Below are positions 32,398 to 41,230 of a DNA stretch of 64,000 bases, one piece after another. Where the stretch lies: NCBI RefSeq assembly GCF_042676045.1, contig NZ_JBHTJV010000012.1, positions 1 through 64,000 on the forward strand. The letters run 5' to 3'. The position numbers and the translations under genes were made by a program. The notes beneath the pieces were generated by a model. The model ran no database searches. It had not been told where the DNA came from and saw nothing but the letters and a program-made list of their open reading frames with translations. Positions within the stretch are counted from its first letter, which is position 1. Each line of letters starts with the position of its first letter. This DNA is from Pseudahrensia aquimaris (lineage in GTDB: Bacteria > Pseudomonadota > Alphaproteobacteria > Rhizobiales > Rhizobiaceae).

Positions 32398-33582
32398 TTA
32401 GCGCGTCAATTCCTTCATCGCATCCCCAATACCCGAAAGGGTTAGCGGATACATTCGATCGGCCATTAATTCGCGGATCATCGCGGTGGACTGGGTATAG
32501 CGCCAGCCCTTTTCGGCGACGGGGTTTAGCCAGACGCTTGATGGGAATTGATCGGTGATCCGGCGCAGCCAGACTTCGCCGGATTCCGGGTTCCAGTGTT
32601 CCACCGAACCGCCAGGATAGACAATTTCGTACGGGCTCATGGCGGCGTCACCCACGAAAATGACCTTGTAGGTGGAGCCATATGTGCGAAGCACATCCCA
32701 CGTGTCGATCTGCTCGCCGTAGCGCCGCGAATTGTCCTTCCATAAGCCCTCATAGGGGCAATTGTGGAAATAGTAGAATTCCATGTGTTTGAATTCGGCG
32801 CGGGCAGCGGAGAACAGTTCTTCCACCTGCCGGATATAGCCGTCCATCGAACCACCAACGTCTAGGAACAGAAGCAGTTTAACCGCGTTGCGTCGTTCGG
32901 GGCGCGTTTTAACATCAAGATAACCATGCTCGGCGGTCGCACGGATGGTGCCATTGAGATCAAATTCTTCCGCCTCGCCCTCGCGCGCCCAGCGGCGCAG
33001 GCGCTTGAGCGCGATTTTAATGTTGCGTGTGCCAAGCTCAACGCTGTCATCAAAATCCTTAAACTGGCGCTTATCCCACACTTTCACTGCTGAACGGTTG
33101 CGGCCTTCCTTTTGGCCGATGCGGACGCCCTCTGGGTTGTAACCATATGCGCCGAAAGGCGATGTGCCGGCTGTGCCAATCCATTTTGAACCGCCCTGGT
33201 GGCGCTTTTCCTGCTCTTTCAAGCGCTCGCGCAGGGTTTCCATTAGCTTTTCCCAGCCGCCCAGCGCTTCGATCTGTTTCTTTTCCTCTTCCGAGAGGTG
33301 CTTTTCAGCCATGCGGCGCAACCATTCTTCGGGGATCTGCTGCTCGTCCACGGCATCAACACCTGCAACCGCTTCCAGTCCTTTGAAGACTTCAGCAAAG
33401 ACGCGGTCGAATTTGTCGATGTTGCGCTCGTCTTTGACTAGGGCTGTGCGTGCGAGGAAATAGAATTCCTCGACGTCCCACATGGCAACGCCCTTCTCCA
33501 TCGCTTCCAGAAGCGTGAGATATTCGCGAAGGGTGACGGGCACCTTGGCCTCTTTGAGGCTGTAAAAAAGGTTCGTAAACAT
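32398..33582 (-). CDS. VWA domain (CoxE-like) protein
   Basis: The 394-residue protein belongs to the CoxE-like von Willebrand A group. An N-terminal helical part (TLREYLTLLEAMEKGVAMWDVEEFYFLAR) leads to a charged linker and a C-terminal VWA domain from about residue 240. The metal-ion site starts with LLFLDVGGSMDGYI, where the first Ser of the usual D-x-S-x-S is Gly. VIFVGDAAMSPYEI supplies a later Asp. These proteins usually work with a MoxR-family AAA ATPase as a chaperone pair for inserting cofactors or remodelling complexes; the likely partner is the MoxR gene at 47862. The start MFTNLFYSLKEAKVP at 33582 is the family's usual one. It converges with the pentapeptide gene. Confidence 0.87.
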   Translation of the reverse strand: MFTNLFYSLKEAKVPVTLREYLTLLEAMEKGVAMWDVEEFYFLARTALVKDERNIDKFDRVFAEVFKGLEAVAGVDAVDEQQIPEEWLRRMAEKHLSEEEKKQIEALGGWEKLMETLRERLKEQEKRHQGGSKWIGTAGTSPFGAYGYNPEGVRIGQKEGRNRSAVKVWDKRQFKDFDDSVELGTRNIKIALKRLRRWAREGEAEEFDLNGTIRATAEHGYLDVKTRPERRNAVKLLLFLDVGGSMDGYIRQVEELFSAARAEFKHMEFYYFHNCPYEGLWKDNSRRYGEQIDTWDVLRTYGSTYKVIFVGDAAMSPYEIVYPGGSVEHWNPESGEVWLRRITDQFPSSVWLNPVAEKGWRYTQSTAMIRELMADRMYPLTLSGIGDAMKELTR

Positions 33583-33700
33583 GGGTAAAGGCGTAGCAAA
33601 CCGTATGGGATGCGCCAAGGGCGGCAAATGCGGCGTCTTGCAATTTATGCGGCGCTAGCACAGATAAACGCACTACTGAGGAACAGGAACTACTGCACGC

Positions 33701-34678
33701 ATGGAAGCTGCTCTTTCAACAATCCTGTCGCCGATTATCCTGTTCTTTATTTTGGGTCTCGTGGCGGCGCTGTTCCGCTCGCAAATGAACGTCCCCGAAG
33801 CTTTTGCCAAAGGCTTGGCAATCTATTTGATGATGGCGATTGGTCTGAAGGGCGGGGTCGAAATGGCGAAGAACCCGATGACGGGTGAAATCGCGCTGGT
33901 GTTTGCTGCCGGTATCGGGCTTTCGTTCTTCATACCCATGGTCGCGTTCTTTCTGTTGCGCGCGTCGAGCAAGCTGGACATCACCAATGTTGCAGCTGCT
34001 GCTGCGCACTACGGCTCAATTTCCATCGTTACATTTGTTGCCGCCGGTGAAGCGGTAGAGCTGGCAGGCTTTCAGGCGTCCGGCCATTTGGTGGCAGTTG
34101 CAGCGCTGATGGAAACGCCAGCGATTATTACCGCGCTGTTCCTTGCCGCACGATACGGCGCAACCAAGGGGCCAGTTGCGGGGTCTGAACGGGGCGAATT
34201 GGTGCGCGAAGTTTTGTTGAACGCTTCGGTGGTTGTGCTGGTGGGTGCGTTATTGATCGGCTGGATTGTTGGCACGGAGGGCATGGTGAAAGTGGCACCG
34301 TTCTTCGTAACACCGTTCCAAGGGGTGCTGTGCCTCTTCCTGCTGGATATGGGCCTTGCCGCGGGGCGCGGGCTGCGTGAAGGCTGGCGGCAATTGGATA
34401 TCGGCACCATCGCCTTTGGCCTCTACATGCCGATTGTCTCCGCGCTCATCACGGCAACCGTTGCCTGGGCCATCGGCATGAGCACCGGCGATGCGGCGAT
34501 CCTGATTACGCTGGCGGCATCGGCATCTTACATTGCCGTGCCAGCCGCCATGCGCTTGGCATTGCCGAAGGCGAAACCGTCGGTCTATCTCACACTGTCG
34601 CTCGGAATCACGTTTCCGTTCAACGTCACTATCGGCATTCCATTTTACATCGCTCTGGCGACTCTCGTGACCGGCTAG
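33701..34678 (+). CDS. sbtA: SbtA-type sodium-dependent bicarbonate permease
   Basis: SbtA imports bicarbonate with Na+ in cyanobacteria; related proteins occur in many proteobacteria. The 325-residue sequence has about ten membrane helices (ILSPIILFFILGLVAALF, GLAIYLMMAIGLKGG, LVFAAGIGLSFFIPMVAFFLL, VVLVGALLIGWIVG, ITLAASASYIAVPAAMRLALP, TLSLGITFPFNVTIGIPFYI). The SYIAVPAAMR and GITFPFNVTIGIP motifs are characteristic. A PII-like sbtB gene follows 11 bp later, as in cyanobacteria. True substrate in this organism is unproven; an anaplerotic bicarbonate supply is the simplest idea. Confidence 0.92.
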   Translation: MEAALSTILSPIILFFILGLVAALFRSQMNVPEAFAKGLAIYLMMAIGLKGGVEMAKNPMTGEIALVFAAGIGLSFFIPMVAFFLLRASSKLDITNVAAAAAHYGSISIVTFVAAGEAVELAGFQASGHLVAVAALMETPAIITALFLAARYGATKGPVAGSERGELVREVLLNASVVVLVGALLIGWIVGTEGMVKVAPFFVTPFQGVLCLFLLDMGLAAGRGLREGWRQLDIGTIAFGLYMPIVSALITATVAWAIGMSTGDAAILITLAASASYIAVPAAMRLALPKAKPSVYLTLSLGITFPFNVTIGIPFYIALATLVTG

Positions 34679-34689
34679 GAGCCTGATCC

Positions 34690-34995
34690 ATGCATACCCG
34701 CAAACGCATTGAACTTATCATCGAGAAGATGGCCTACAAACGGGCTGGACGTATTTTCGAGAGTGTAAACGTCTCAGGCTACACGGTCATTCCTGCTCTG
34801 GCGGGATACGGCAACGGCAATAAATGGCAGCGCGATCAGGATATTTCGGGCAGCCGCGACATGGTGATGATCGTGTCGATTTGCGATGCTGAAACAGCGG
34901 AAAAAGCGCTGGAGCAAATGTCCAGCCTGTTGGGCGAACATGTGGGAGTCATCACGATAAGCGATGTGACGGTGATGCGGCCTGAGCGCTTCTAG
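34690..34995 (+). CDS. sbtB: SbtB-like PII-family regulatory protein
   Basis: The 101-residue protein has the PII ferredoxin-like fold: KRIELIIEKMAYKRAGRIFE (first strand-helix), VSGYTVIPALAGYGNG with an open T-loop (NKWQRDQDISGSRD), and DAETAEKALEQMSSLLGEHVGVITISDVTVM. In cyanobacteria SbtB binds SbtA and responds to adenine nucleotides, notably cAMP. The C-terminal redox-switch loop seen in some cyanobacterial SbtB proteins is absent here. It follows sbtA by 11 bp and ends 13 bp before the opposing DUF3237 gene. Nearby adenylate cyclases make a cAMP-SbtB link worth testing. Confidence 0.88.
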   Translation: MHTRKRIELIIEKMAYKRAGRIFESVNVSGYTVIPALAGYGNGNKWQRDQDISGSRDMVMIVSICDAETAEKALEQMSSLLGEHVGVITISDVTVMRPERF

Positions 34996-35008
34996 GATCA
35001 GAGCCGTT

Positions 35009-35458
35009 CTACAGAATTTCCCAGCAATCGATTTTCACTTCGCTTTGCAGCCGCTCGCCGGTACCGATGGCTTGTAGTTTGTTGAGCCACTCGTATTTGC
35101 CCGCCGGAGCTTCGAAGATCATGGTTTCGCGAAAATAGTATTCGCTCGGATCGGTCGGTTCACCCTTAGCGATGCGCTCCAAAACCTCAGCTGGGCCGTG
35201 GCGCATGCCCAAACCCTTCATCAAAAAGATCACGCCATCGTCAGTCTGGAACGTGCAGCGCACTTCCAGTTCGGCCACGCCATCGGGGCGGATGAGTTGG
35301 CAATCCGCGCCACCGGGCAACACGGCGCCATTCAGCCGCTCTCCCTCAAAGGAACCACCAAGAATGGGTATGAACCGCCGGATTCCATAAGGCCCGTCGG
35401 GGGTCACGTGCGGTTCTCCCACGCTAACCTGAAACTTGAAGAGCGGGCGAATTTCCAT
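35009..35458 (-). CDS. DUF3237 (UPF0311) family protein
   Basis: The 149-residue cytoplasmic protein matches the DUF3237 family: PLFKFQVSVGEPH at the start, RRFIPILGGSFEGERLNGAVLPGGADCQLIRPDG in the middle, and EYYFRETMIFEAPAGKYEWLNK at the end. These fold as a beta-barrel of unknown biochemical role. The start MEIRPLFKF at 35458 fits the family; the open frame runs to 35509. It lies 59 bp after the DEAD-box helicase gene in the same direction and may be cotranscribed. No catalytic residues can be assigned. Confidence 0.85.
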   Translation of the reverse strand: MEIRPLFKFQVSVGEPHVTPDGPYGIRRFIPILGGSFEGERLNGAVLPGGADCQLIRPDGVAELEVRCTFQTDDGVIFLMKGLGMRHGPAEVLERIAKGEPTDPSEYYFRETMIFEAPAGKYEWLNKLQAIGTGERLQSEVKIDCWEIL

Positions 35459-35517
35459 GCAAAGCGTCTCGGTTAAGCGGAGTGACTGACTATTCAAGCA
35501 GCAAGCCACCGATCATT

Positions 35518-37572
35518 TCAATCCGCTTTTTTCGGCTTCTTTTTGGGTCTTGGGGAAGCGGTAGGTTTTGCTGCCGGGCTGGATTGCGCTGCCAATGCCA
35601 AGCGGGCCTTGGCCTTTTTATTCAGCTTCTTGCCGGGTTTGCCACCTGCCGGTTTGCCTGCAACTGGCTTGCCAACTGGCGGCCCTTTGCGATGTTCAGA
35701 CTTTGGTTTGCGCTCATCAGGGAAAGGCGGGGCCGTCTCTGTGCTGCGCTCCTTTGCCTTAAACGGCTTTTTCGGCTTATCGGAACCATAAGCCTTTTTC
35801 GGGCGGGGCCGTTCGTCGCCGTTGTCAGAGTTACCCTTGTAAGGTTTTTTGAATTTCGGATTGGGTGCATAGGCTTCAAATTCAGGCTTGTTCTCCTGAA
35901 TGGTCACCCGAACGTTTTTTTCCAACGTCATTTTTGGGCCAATAGATTGTACGAAGTCATCCATCTTTTCCGCGTCGAGTTCGATGTGGGTTTCGCCCTG
36001 CTGGATTTTGATGAATCCGATATCGCGCTTGGAGATATTGCCAGCGTTGCACAAAAGCGGAATGAGCCAGCGTGGCTCCGCGTTTTGCTTTCGGCCCACT
36101 GAAAGGGTCATCCAAACACTGTTTTCAAAGTCTTGCCGTTGCTTGGACTGGCCCTTGGCTGGGCCATCTTCAAACTTGCGCTTGGTCGGCGTGTTGACCG
36201 AAACGATCTCAATGTCTTCCGGCGCAGATTGTTCAGCACGGCGCTGGCGAAGAAAGGCGGTGGCAATCTGCTGTGGCGTGAACCGTTCCAGCAACCGCTC
36301 GGTGAATTCAAGCTCGCGTTCCCCGGCAGGATCGGTGAAAATCGTATCGGCCATCAAACGCTCTTCGTCGCGAAGGTTCACTTCGTCTGCAGAAGGCGGG
36401 TTGGCCCATGTAGCTTCCAGTTTGGCGAAGCGCAGCAAGCGTTCGGCCTTTGCGCGGGTCTTGTTTTCAGCCATCAAGACACTGACGCCCTTGCGCCCTG
36501 CCCTGCCCGTGCGACCAGAACGATGTAGCAGTGTTTCAGGATTTGACGGCAAGTCGGCGTGGATCACCAATTCCAGCTTTGGCAGGTCAATGCCGCGGGC
36601 AGCAACGTCTGTTGCAATGCACACGCTGGCGCGGCCATCGCGCAAAGACTGCAACGCCCGGGTACGCTCGTCCTGGCTCAATTCGCCGGACAGGGCGACA
36701 ACTGCAAAGCCACGGTTGTTGAAGCGGGCGACCATGTGGTTGACCGTGGCGCGGGTGTTGCAAAACACCAGCGCGTTTTCAGCATCATAATAGCGCAGCA
36801 CGTTGATGATGGCGTTCTCGCGTTCGCGCGGCGCGTTGACCAAAACACGATATTCAATATCGCCGTGCTGATCGCGCTCCTGCTGCGTGCTAACGCGAAC
36901 TGCGTCACGCTGATAATTTTTTGCCAGCTTGATAATTGGCGCAGGAACGGTGGCCGAAAACAACAGCGTGCGTCGCTCCTCCGGCGTTTGTTCCAGAATG
37001 AATTCCAAATCATCACGAAAACCCAGATCGAGCATCTCGTCCGCTTCGTCCAGAACCACAGCACGCAGCGACTTGGGGTCAAACGCATGGCGCGAAATGT
37101 GGTCGCGCAGGCGGCCCGGTGTTCCCACCACGATATGCGCACCGCGCTGTAGATCACGGCGTTCGGCGCGAATGTCCATGCCGCCGATTGTGGAGACAAT
37201 CACCGCGCCAGTTTTGGCGTAAAGCCAGTCCAGTTCGCGCTTCACCTGAAGGGCTAGTTCGCGGGTGGGTGCGACGACCAACGCCAAGGGTTGTGTGGGC
37301 TTGTCGAGGCGATCTTTGCCGTCAAGCAGCGTGGGCGCAATGGCCATACCGAAGGCAACCGTTTTGCCGGAGCCGGTCTGCGCAGACACCAACAAGTCGG
37401 CATCGCGCAAGGCGGGATCCAGAATGGCGGACTGGACGGGGGTCAATTGGGAATAACCGCGCTCGGTTATGGCTTTTGCCAGCGGCGGAGCGATGCCCAG
37501 CGCGGAAATGTCTGTTGGGCCGGTATCCGTGGATTCAATGTCCACGGGATCGGGGGCCACACTGTCTGTCAT
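35518..37572 (-). CDS. DEAD-box ATP-dependent RNA helicase
   Basis: The 684-residue protein has all DEAD-box motifs: Q motif region (YSQLTPVQSAILDPAL), motif I AQTGSGKT, Ia PTRELALQ, motif II VLDEADEM, III SATVPAP, IV region, V ATDVAARGID and VI HRSGRTGRAGRKG. After the helicase core comes a DbpA/CsdA-like RNA-binding domain (TLSVGRKQNAEPRWLIPLLCNAGNISKRDIGFI) and a long lysine/proline-rich tail (PKKAYGSDKPKKPFKAKE). This architecture fits DeaD/CsdA-type helicases involved in ribosome assembly and mRNA decay. MTDSVAPDPVDIE at 37572 is preferred; the open frame reaches 37737. rpsA lies upstream with its own terminator between. Confidence 0.93.
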   Translation of the reverse strand: MTDSVAPDPVDIESTDTGPTDISALGIAPPLAKAITERGYSQLTPVQSAILDPALRDADLLVSAQTGSGKTVAFGMAIAPTLLDGKDRLDKPTQPLALVVAPTRELALQVKRELDWLYAKTGAVIVSTIGGMDIRAERRDLQRGAHIVVGTPGRLRDHISRHAFDPKSLRAVVLDEADEMLDLGFRDDLEFILEQTPEERRTLLFSATVPAPIIKLAKNYQRDAVRVSTQQERDQHGDIEYRVLVNAPRERENAIINVLRYYDAENALVFCNTRATVNHMVARFNNRGFAVVALSGELSQDERTRALQSLRDGRASVCIATDVAARGIDLPKLELVIHADLPSNPETLLHRSGRTGRAGRKGVSVLMAENKTRAKAERLLRFAKLEATWANPPSADEVNLRDEERLMADTIFTDPAGERELEFTERLLERFTPQQIATAFLRQRRAEQSAPEDIEIVSVNTPTKRKFEDGPAKGQSKQRQDFENSVWMTLSVGRKQNAEPRWLIPLLCNAGNISKRDIGFIKIQQGETHIELDAEKMDDFVQSIGPKMTLEKNVRVTIQENKPEFEAYAPNPKFKKPYKGNSDNGDERPRPKKAYGSDKPKKPFKAKERSTETAPPFPDERKPKSEHRKGPPVGKPVAGKPAGGKPGKKLNKKAKARLALAAQSSPAAKPTASPRPKKKPKKAD

Positions 37573-37725
37573 GTCGAATTCTTTCGGGTCGGTCGCGCGA
37601 TCAACAATTGATGGGGAGCGTGGTGTCATGAATGTGACCCGCTCCGGCGCTGCGGGCAGGCTTACGGTGCCTTGGGCATAAAGGGAAGAGGTAGCAGGAG
37701 CAAAGTGGGCACCTGCGGTAAATGA

Positions 37726-37755
37726 AAAAGCCCGCAACTTTCGCTGCGGGCTTTT
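37726..37755 (-). terminator. Terminator after rpsA
   Basis: On the minus strand AAAGCCCGCA pairs with TGCGGGCTTT around GCGAAAGT and ends in TTTTTC. It lies 35 bp past the rpsA stop and separates rpsA from the helicase gene. Confidence 0.85.
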
Positions 37756-37789
37756 CCGGGTTTGTTAAACGTAGAAGAAAGCGCGAGGC

Positions 37790-39496
37790 TTAGCTTGCGT
37801 CTTCTTCGTTCTTTTTCAGGGCTGCGCCGAGGATGTCGCCGAGCGAAGCGCCGGAGTCGGATGAACCGAACTGCTTGACGGCTTCTTTTTCTTCGGCAAT
37901 TTCCAACGCCTTGATCGACAGATTTACCTTGCGGTTTTTCTTGTCGAACACGATGACACGGGCGTCCAGCTTCTGGCCGACCGAGAAACGCTCCGGGCGC
38001 TGCTCGTCGCGGTCGCGGGAAAGATCGCCGCGGCGGATGAAGGCTTCAATGTCGGTATCGACAATCTTCACTTCCAAGCCACCGTCGATCACTTTCAGCA
38101 CTTCGGCTGTAACGATCGAGTTCTTGCGGATTTCGCCGCTGTCGCCGCCGTCCATTGGATCAGTGCCGTCAAGCTGCTTGATGCCGAGCGAGATGCGCTC
38201 TTTGTCAACGTCAACGTCCAGCACCACGGCCTTGACCATGTCGCCTTTGTTGAAGTTCTCGATGGCTTCTTCGCCAGACATGTTCCAATCCAGATCGGAG
38301 AGGTGAACCATGCCATCAACATCGCCGTCGAGGCCGATGAACAGACCGAATTCGGTCTTGTTCTTCACTTCGCCTTCAACAACCGTTCCCTGCGGATACT
38401 GGTCAGCGAACGTATCCCACGGGTTGGAGAGGTTCTGTTTCAGGCCGAGCGAGATACGGCGCTTGGCAGGATCGACTTCCAGAATAACGACTTCGACTTC
38501 CTGAGAAGTGGAGACGATTTTGCCCGGATGAACGTTCTTTTTCGTCCATGACATTTCGGAAACGTGGATCAGACCTTCAATGCCCGGCTCCAGCTCCACG
38601 AATGCACCGTAATCGGTGATGTTCGTGATGCGGCCCGTGACTTTTGAATCGGTCGGATATTTCGCGCCGATTGCATCCCACGGATCGCTCTCAAGCTGCT
38701 TCATGCCGAGGGAGATACGGTGCGTATCCTGGTTCACGCGGATGATCTGAACTTTGACCGTTTCGCCAATCGACAGAATTTCTGTCGGATGGTTCACACG
38801 GCGCCATGCCATATCGGTCACGTGCAGCAAGCCGTCGATGCCGCCGAGGTCCACGAACGCACCGTAATCGGTGATGTTCTTGACCACGCCTTCGACGATC
38901 TGACCCTCTTCGAGGTTCTGGACGATCTCGCTGCGCTGTTCCGCGCGGCTCTCTTCCAAGACTGTACGACGAGAAACGACGATGTTGCCGCGGCGGCGAT
39001 CCATTTTCAAAATCTGGAAAGGCTGCGGTGTGTTCATCAGTGGAGTGACGTCGCGGATGGGACGGATGTCTACCTGCGAACGCGGCAGGAAGGCTGTTGC
39101 GCCATCCAGATCGACGGTGAAACCGCCTTTGACCTGGTTGAAGATAACGCCTTCGACTTTTTCTTCCGCTTCGAATTTCTTCTCGAGCTTGATCCAGCTC
39201 TCTTCGCGGCGGGCTTTGTCGCGCGAAAGCACGGCTTCGCCCATCATGTTTTCGACGCGTTCGAGGTAGACCTCGACCGTATCGCCAACCTTCAGGCCAC
39301 CGTCTTTTGCGGCAGCGCCAAATTCTTTCAGTGCGACGCGGCCTTCAACTTTGAGGCCTGCATCAATGACGGCCATGTCTTTTTCAATGGCAGTCACAAT
39401 TCCTTCAACAACGGTGCCTTCCTGGATGGAAACAGCTGCGAGGGATTCGTCTAGGAGGGCTTCGAAGTCCTCCATCGTGGGGTTCATATCAGACAT
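37790..39496 (-). CDS. rpsA: 30S ribosomal protein S1
   Basis: S1 brings mRNA to the 30S subunit. The 568-residue protein has six S1 motifs; blocks such as GVVKNITDYGAFVDLGGIDGLLHVTDMAW and GRITNITDYGAFVELEPGIEGLIHVSEMSW are the third and fourth repeats, and the first two are the divergent ribosome-binding copies. The N-terminus MSDMNPTMEDFEALLDESL is typical of alphaproteobacteria. In this group rpsA normally follows cmk; here xylB lies between them. A terminator follows at 37726-37755. Confidence 0.97.
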   Translation of the reverse strand: MSDMNPTMEDFEALLDESLAAVSIQEGTVVEGIVTAIEKDMAVIDAGLKVEGRVALKEFGAAAKDGGLKVGDTVEVYLERVENMMGEAVLSRDKARREESWIKLEKKFEAEEKVEGVIFNQVKGGFTVDLDGATAFLPRSQVDIRPIRDVTPLMNTPQPFQILKMDRRRGNIVVSRRTVLEESRAEQRSEIVQNLEEGQIVEGVVKNITDYGAFVDLGGIDGLLHVTDMAWRRVNHPTEILSIGETVKVQIIRVNQDTHRISLGMKQLESDPWDAIGAKYPTDSKVTGRITNITDYGAFVELEPGIEGLIHVSEMSWTKKNVHPGKIVSTSQEVEVVILEVDPAKRRISLGLKQNLSNPWDTFADQYPQGTVVEGEVKNKTEFGLFIGLDGDVDGMVHLSDLDWNMSGEEAIENFNKGDMVKAVVLDVDVDKERISLGIKQLDGTDPMDGGDSGEIRKNSIVTAEVLKVIDGGLEVKIVDTDIEAFIRRGDLSRDRDEQRPERFSVGQKLDARVIVFDKKNRKVNLSIKALEIAEEKEAVKQFGSSDSGASLGDILGAALKKNEEDAS

Positions 39497-39750
39497 TTAT
39501 GCTCCAAATTGGCCACGCGCGGATTGTGTTTTAAAATGCGGGTGACCGGGCGCCGGGGTTTGTGTTTGAAAAAGCCTCAATCGATGCCGGGTTGTCCGGG
39601 TCGCGGACAGCCCTTGAAGTGATGGCGCAGTAAGCGTCGATCAGGCGGTTATTTTGAGCGGTTGGGAAGGCGCGGATAGACGCCCTTTGGTGCAACTTCT
39701 TGCTCTGGCTGGCCGACAACGCAAACTGCGATGACCAACGTGGCGGTTTC

Positions 39751-41220
39751 TTATGGGGTTTTGCCAAATTTGGCAAGAGAAAGTGGCTGTAAAGCGCGAT
39801 ACATGGCGCGCCATTGCTCAAGCCGCTGCGCGTGGTTTGCTGCTTGGTTGGCGCGGGGTGTAAAAGCGCGGTCAAAAGCTGGTTTTAGCGCCACTTCGGC
39901 AAGGGTGTGATTGCCCGTTGCAACCATAGCCAGACGCGCTGCGCCGAGGGCCGGGCCGGTTTCAGAACCAACGTAACGCTGGATTGTCACATCCATCGCG
40001 TCCGACATGGTTTGCAACACGAAATTGCTGCGAGAACCGCCACCGATGGCGGCAACGGTAGAAATCGGGCTCCCTGCCTGTTCCAAGCATTCACGCGCAT
40101 CGCAGAATGTGTAGGCAATCGCGTCTACCACACTGCGCATAGCGCTTCCGCCGTCTGTGCTCGGGGTAAGCCCATAGAAGCTGCCTCTGATGTTTGCATC
40201 ATTGTGCGGCGTGCGTTCACCCGTGAGGTAGGGCAGGAAAAGCGGCGCATCGCTGGCCGCTTCTGCTTTCGTCAGCAGCGAGGCTATATCTTGGCTCAAA
40301 AAGTCTGCAAGCCATGACATTGGGCTTGCGCCGTTGAGCATGGCAGCCATTTGGAACCACCGATCTGGCACGCAATGGGCGTAGCAATGCACAGCCGTTT
40401 GAGGCGCGGGCTTGTATCTCTCGTTGGCAACGAAAAGCTGGCCGGATGTGCCGAGCGAAACAAAGGCATCACCTTCGTTGACCGCTCCAATGCCGAGCGC
40501 ACCGGCAGCAGCGTCCCCTCCGCCTGCGGCGACCGGGATGCCCGCTTTAAGAGCAAGGCTTTCAGCAGCGCTGGCGGACAAGCCACCCGTGATTTGCGTA
40601 CCCTCGTGCAGCTTGGGAAGCCAAACAGGGTCGGTTGCGCTTGCTGCGCACAAACTATCATCCCACTGACGCAGCTTCTGGTTCAGCCAGAGGGTGCCGG
40701 CAGCGTCTGCCATGTCTGTTGCCATTTCCCCGGTCAGACATAGACCCACATAGTCTTTTGGCAGCAATATATGAGCGATGGCGTGATGGATTTCCGGCTC
40801 GTTTTGGGCGCACCACAATACTTTGGGTGCCGTGAAGCCGGGCATGGCGGTGATGCCTGCAGTCGTTTCGATATCACCCAAGGCGGCATTCATCTCGTCG
40901 CATTGCGGAGCGCTGCGGCCATCGTTCCACAATATCGCGGGGCGCAAGACTTTGTGATGTGCATTGAGCAATACCGCGCCGTGCATTTGCCCTGAAAGGC
41001 CAATGGCTTGAATGTCACCCCAGCGCGCACCCAAAAGTTGCGCCAGTTTGGAGCAGCAGATTTGAGTAGTCGCCCACCAGTCTTCCGGGCTCTGTTCGCT
41101 CCACCCCGCTTGCGGTTGTGATACCTTCAGCGGGGCATCACTGGTCGCAAGCACGGTTTGGTCTTTATCCACAACGAGCGCTTTGACCGCCGATGTACCT
41201 ATGTCGATACCCAGATACAT
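39751..41220 (-). CDS. xylB: Xylulokinase
   Basis: Xylulokinase phosphorylates D-xylulose to xylulose 5-phosphate. The FGGY-kinase signatures are present: MYLGIDIGTSAVKALVVD at the start, GLSGQMHGAVLLN, WNDGRSAPQCDE, the FGGY-type GGGDAAAGALGIG and VSLGTSGQLF, and AIGGGSRSNFVLQTMSDA near the end. The 489-residue length is normal. No xylose isomerase, transporter or XylR gene is adjacent, and the gene sits alone between cmk and rpsA on their strand, with 10 bp to cmk. Its transfer into a ribosomal/nucleotide operon is unusual. Activity on another pentulose cannot be excluded. Confidence 0.92.
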   Translation of the reverse strand: MYLGIDIGTSAVKALVVDKDQTVLATSDAPLKVSQPQAGWSEQSPEDWWATTQICCSKLAQLLGARWGDIQAIGLSGQMHGAVLLNAHHKVLRPAILWNDGRSAPQCDEMNAALGDIETTAGITAMPGFTAPKVLWCAQNEPEIHHAIAHILLPKDYVGLCLTGEMATDMADAAGTLWLNQKLRQWDDSLCAASATDPVWLPKLHEGTQITGGLSASAAESLALKAGIPVAAGGGDAAAGALGIGAVNEGDAFVSLGTSGQLFVANERYKPAPQTAVHCYAHCVPDRWFQMAAMLNGASPMSWLADFLSQDIASLLTKAEAASDAPLFLPYLTGERTPHNDANIRGSFYGLTPSTDGGSAMRSVVDAIAYTFCDARECLEQAGSPISTVAAIGGGSRSNFVLQTMSDAMDVTIQRYVGSETGPALGAARLAMVATGNHTLAEVALKPAFDRAFTPRANQAANHAQRLEQWRAMYRALQPLSLAKFGKTP

Positions 41221-41230
41221 CCAGCGGTCC

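Noticed and set aside
39531..39875. 114-codon minus-strand frame overlapping the end of xylB
   Set aside because: It overlaps xylB in another frame, has biased low-similarity composition and no ribosome site.
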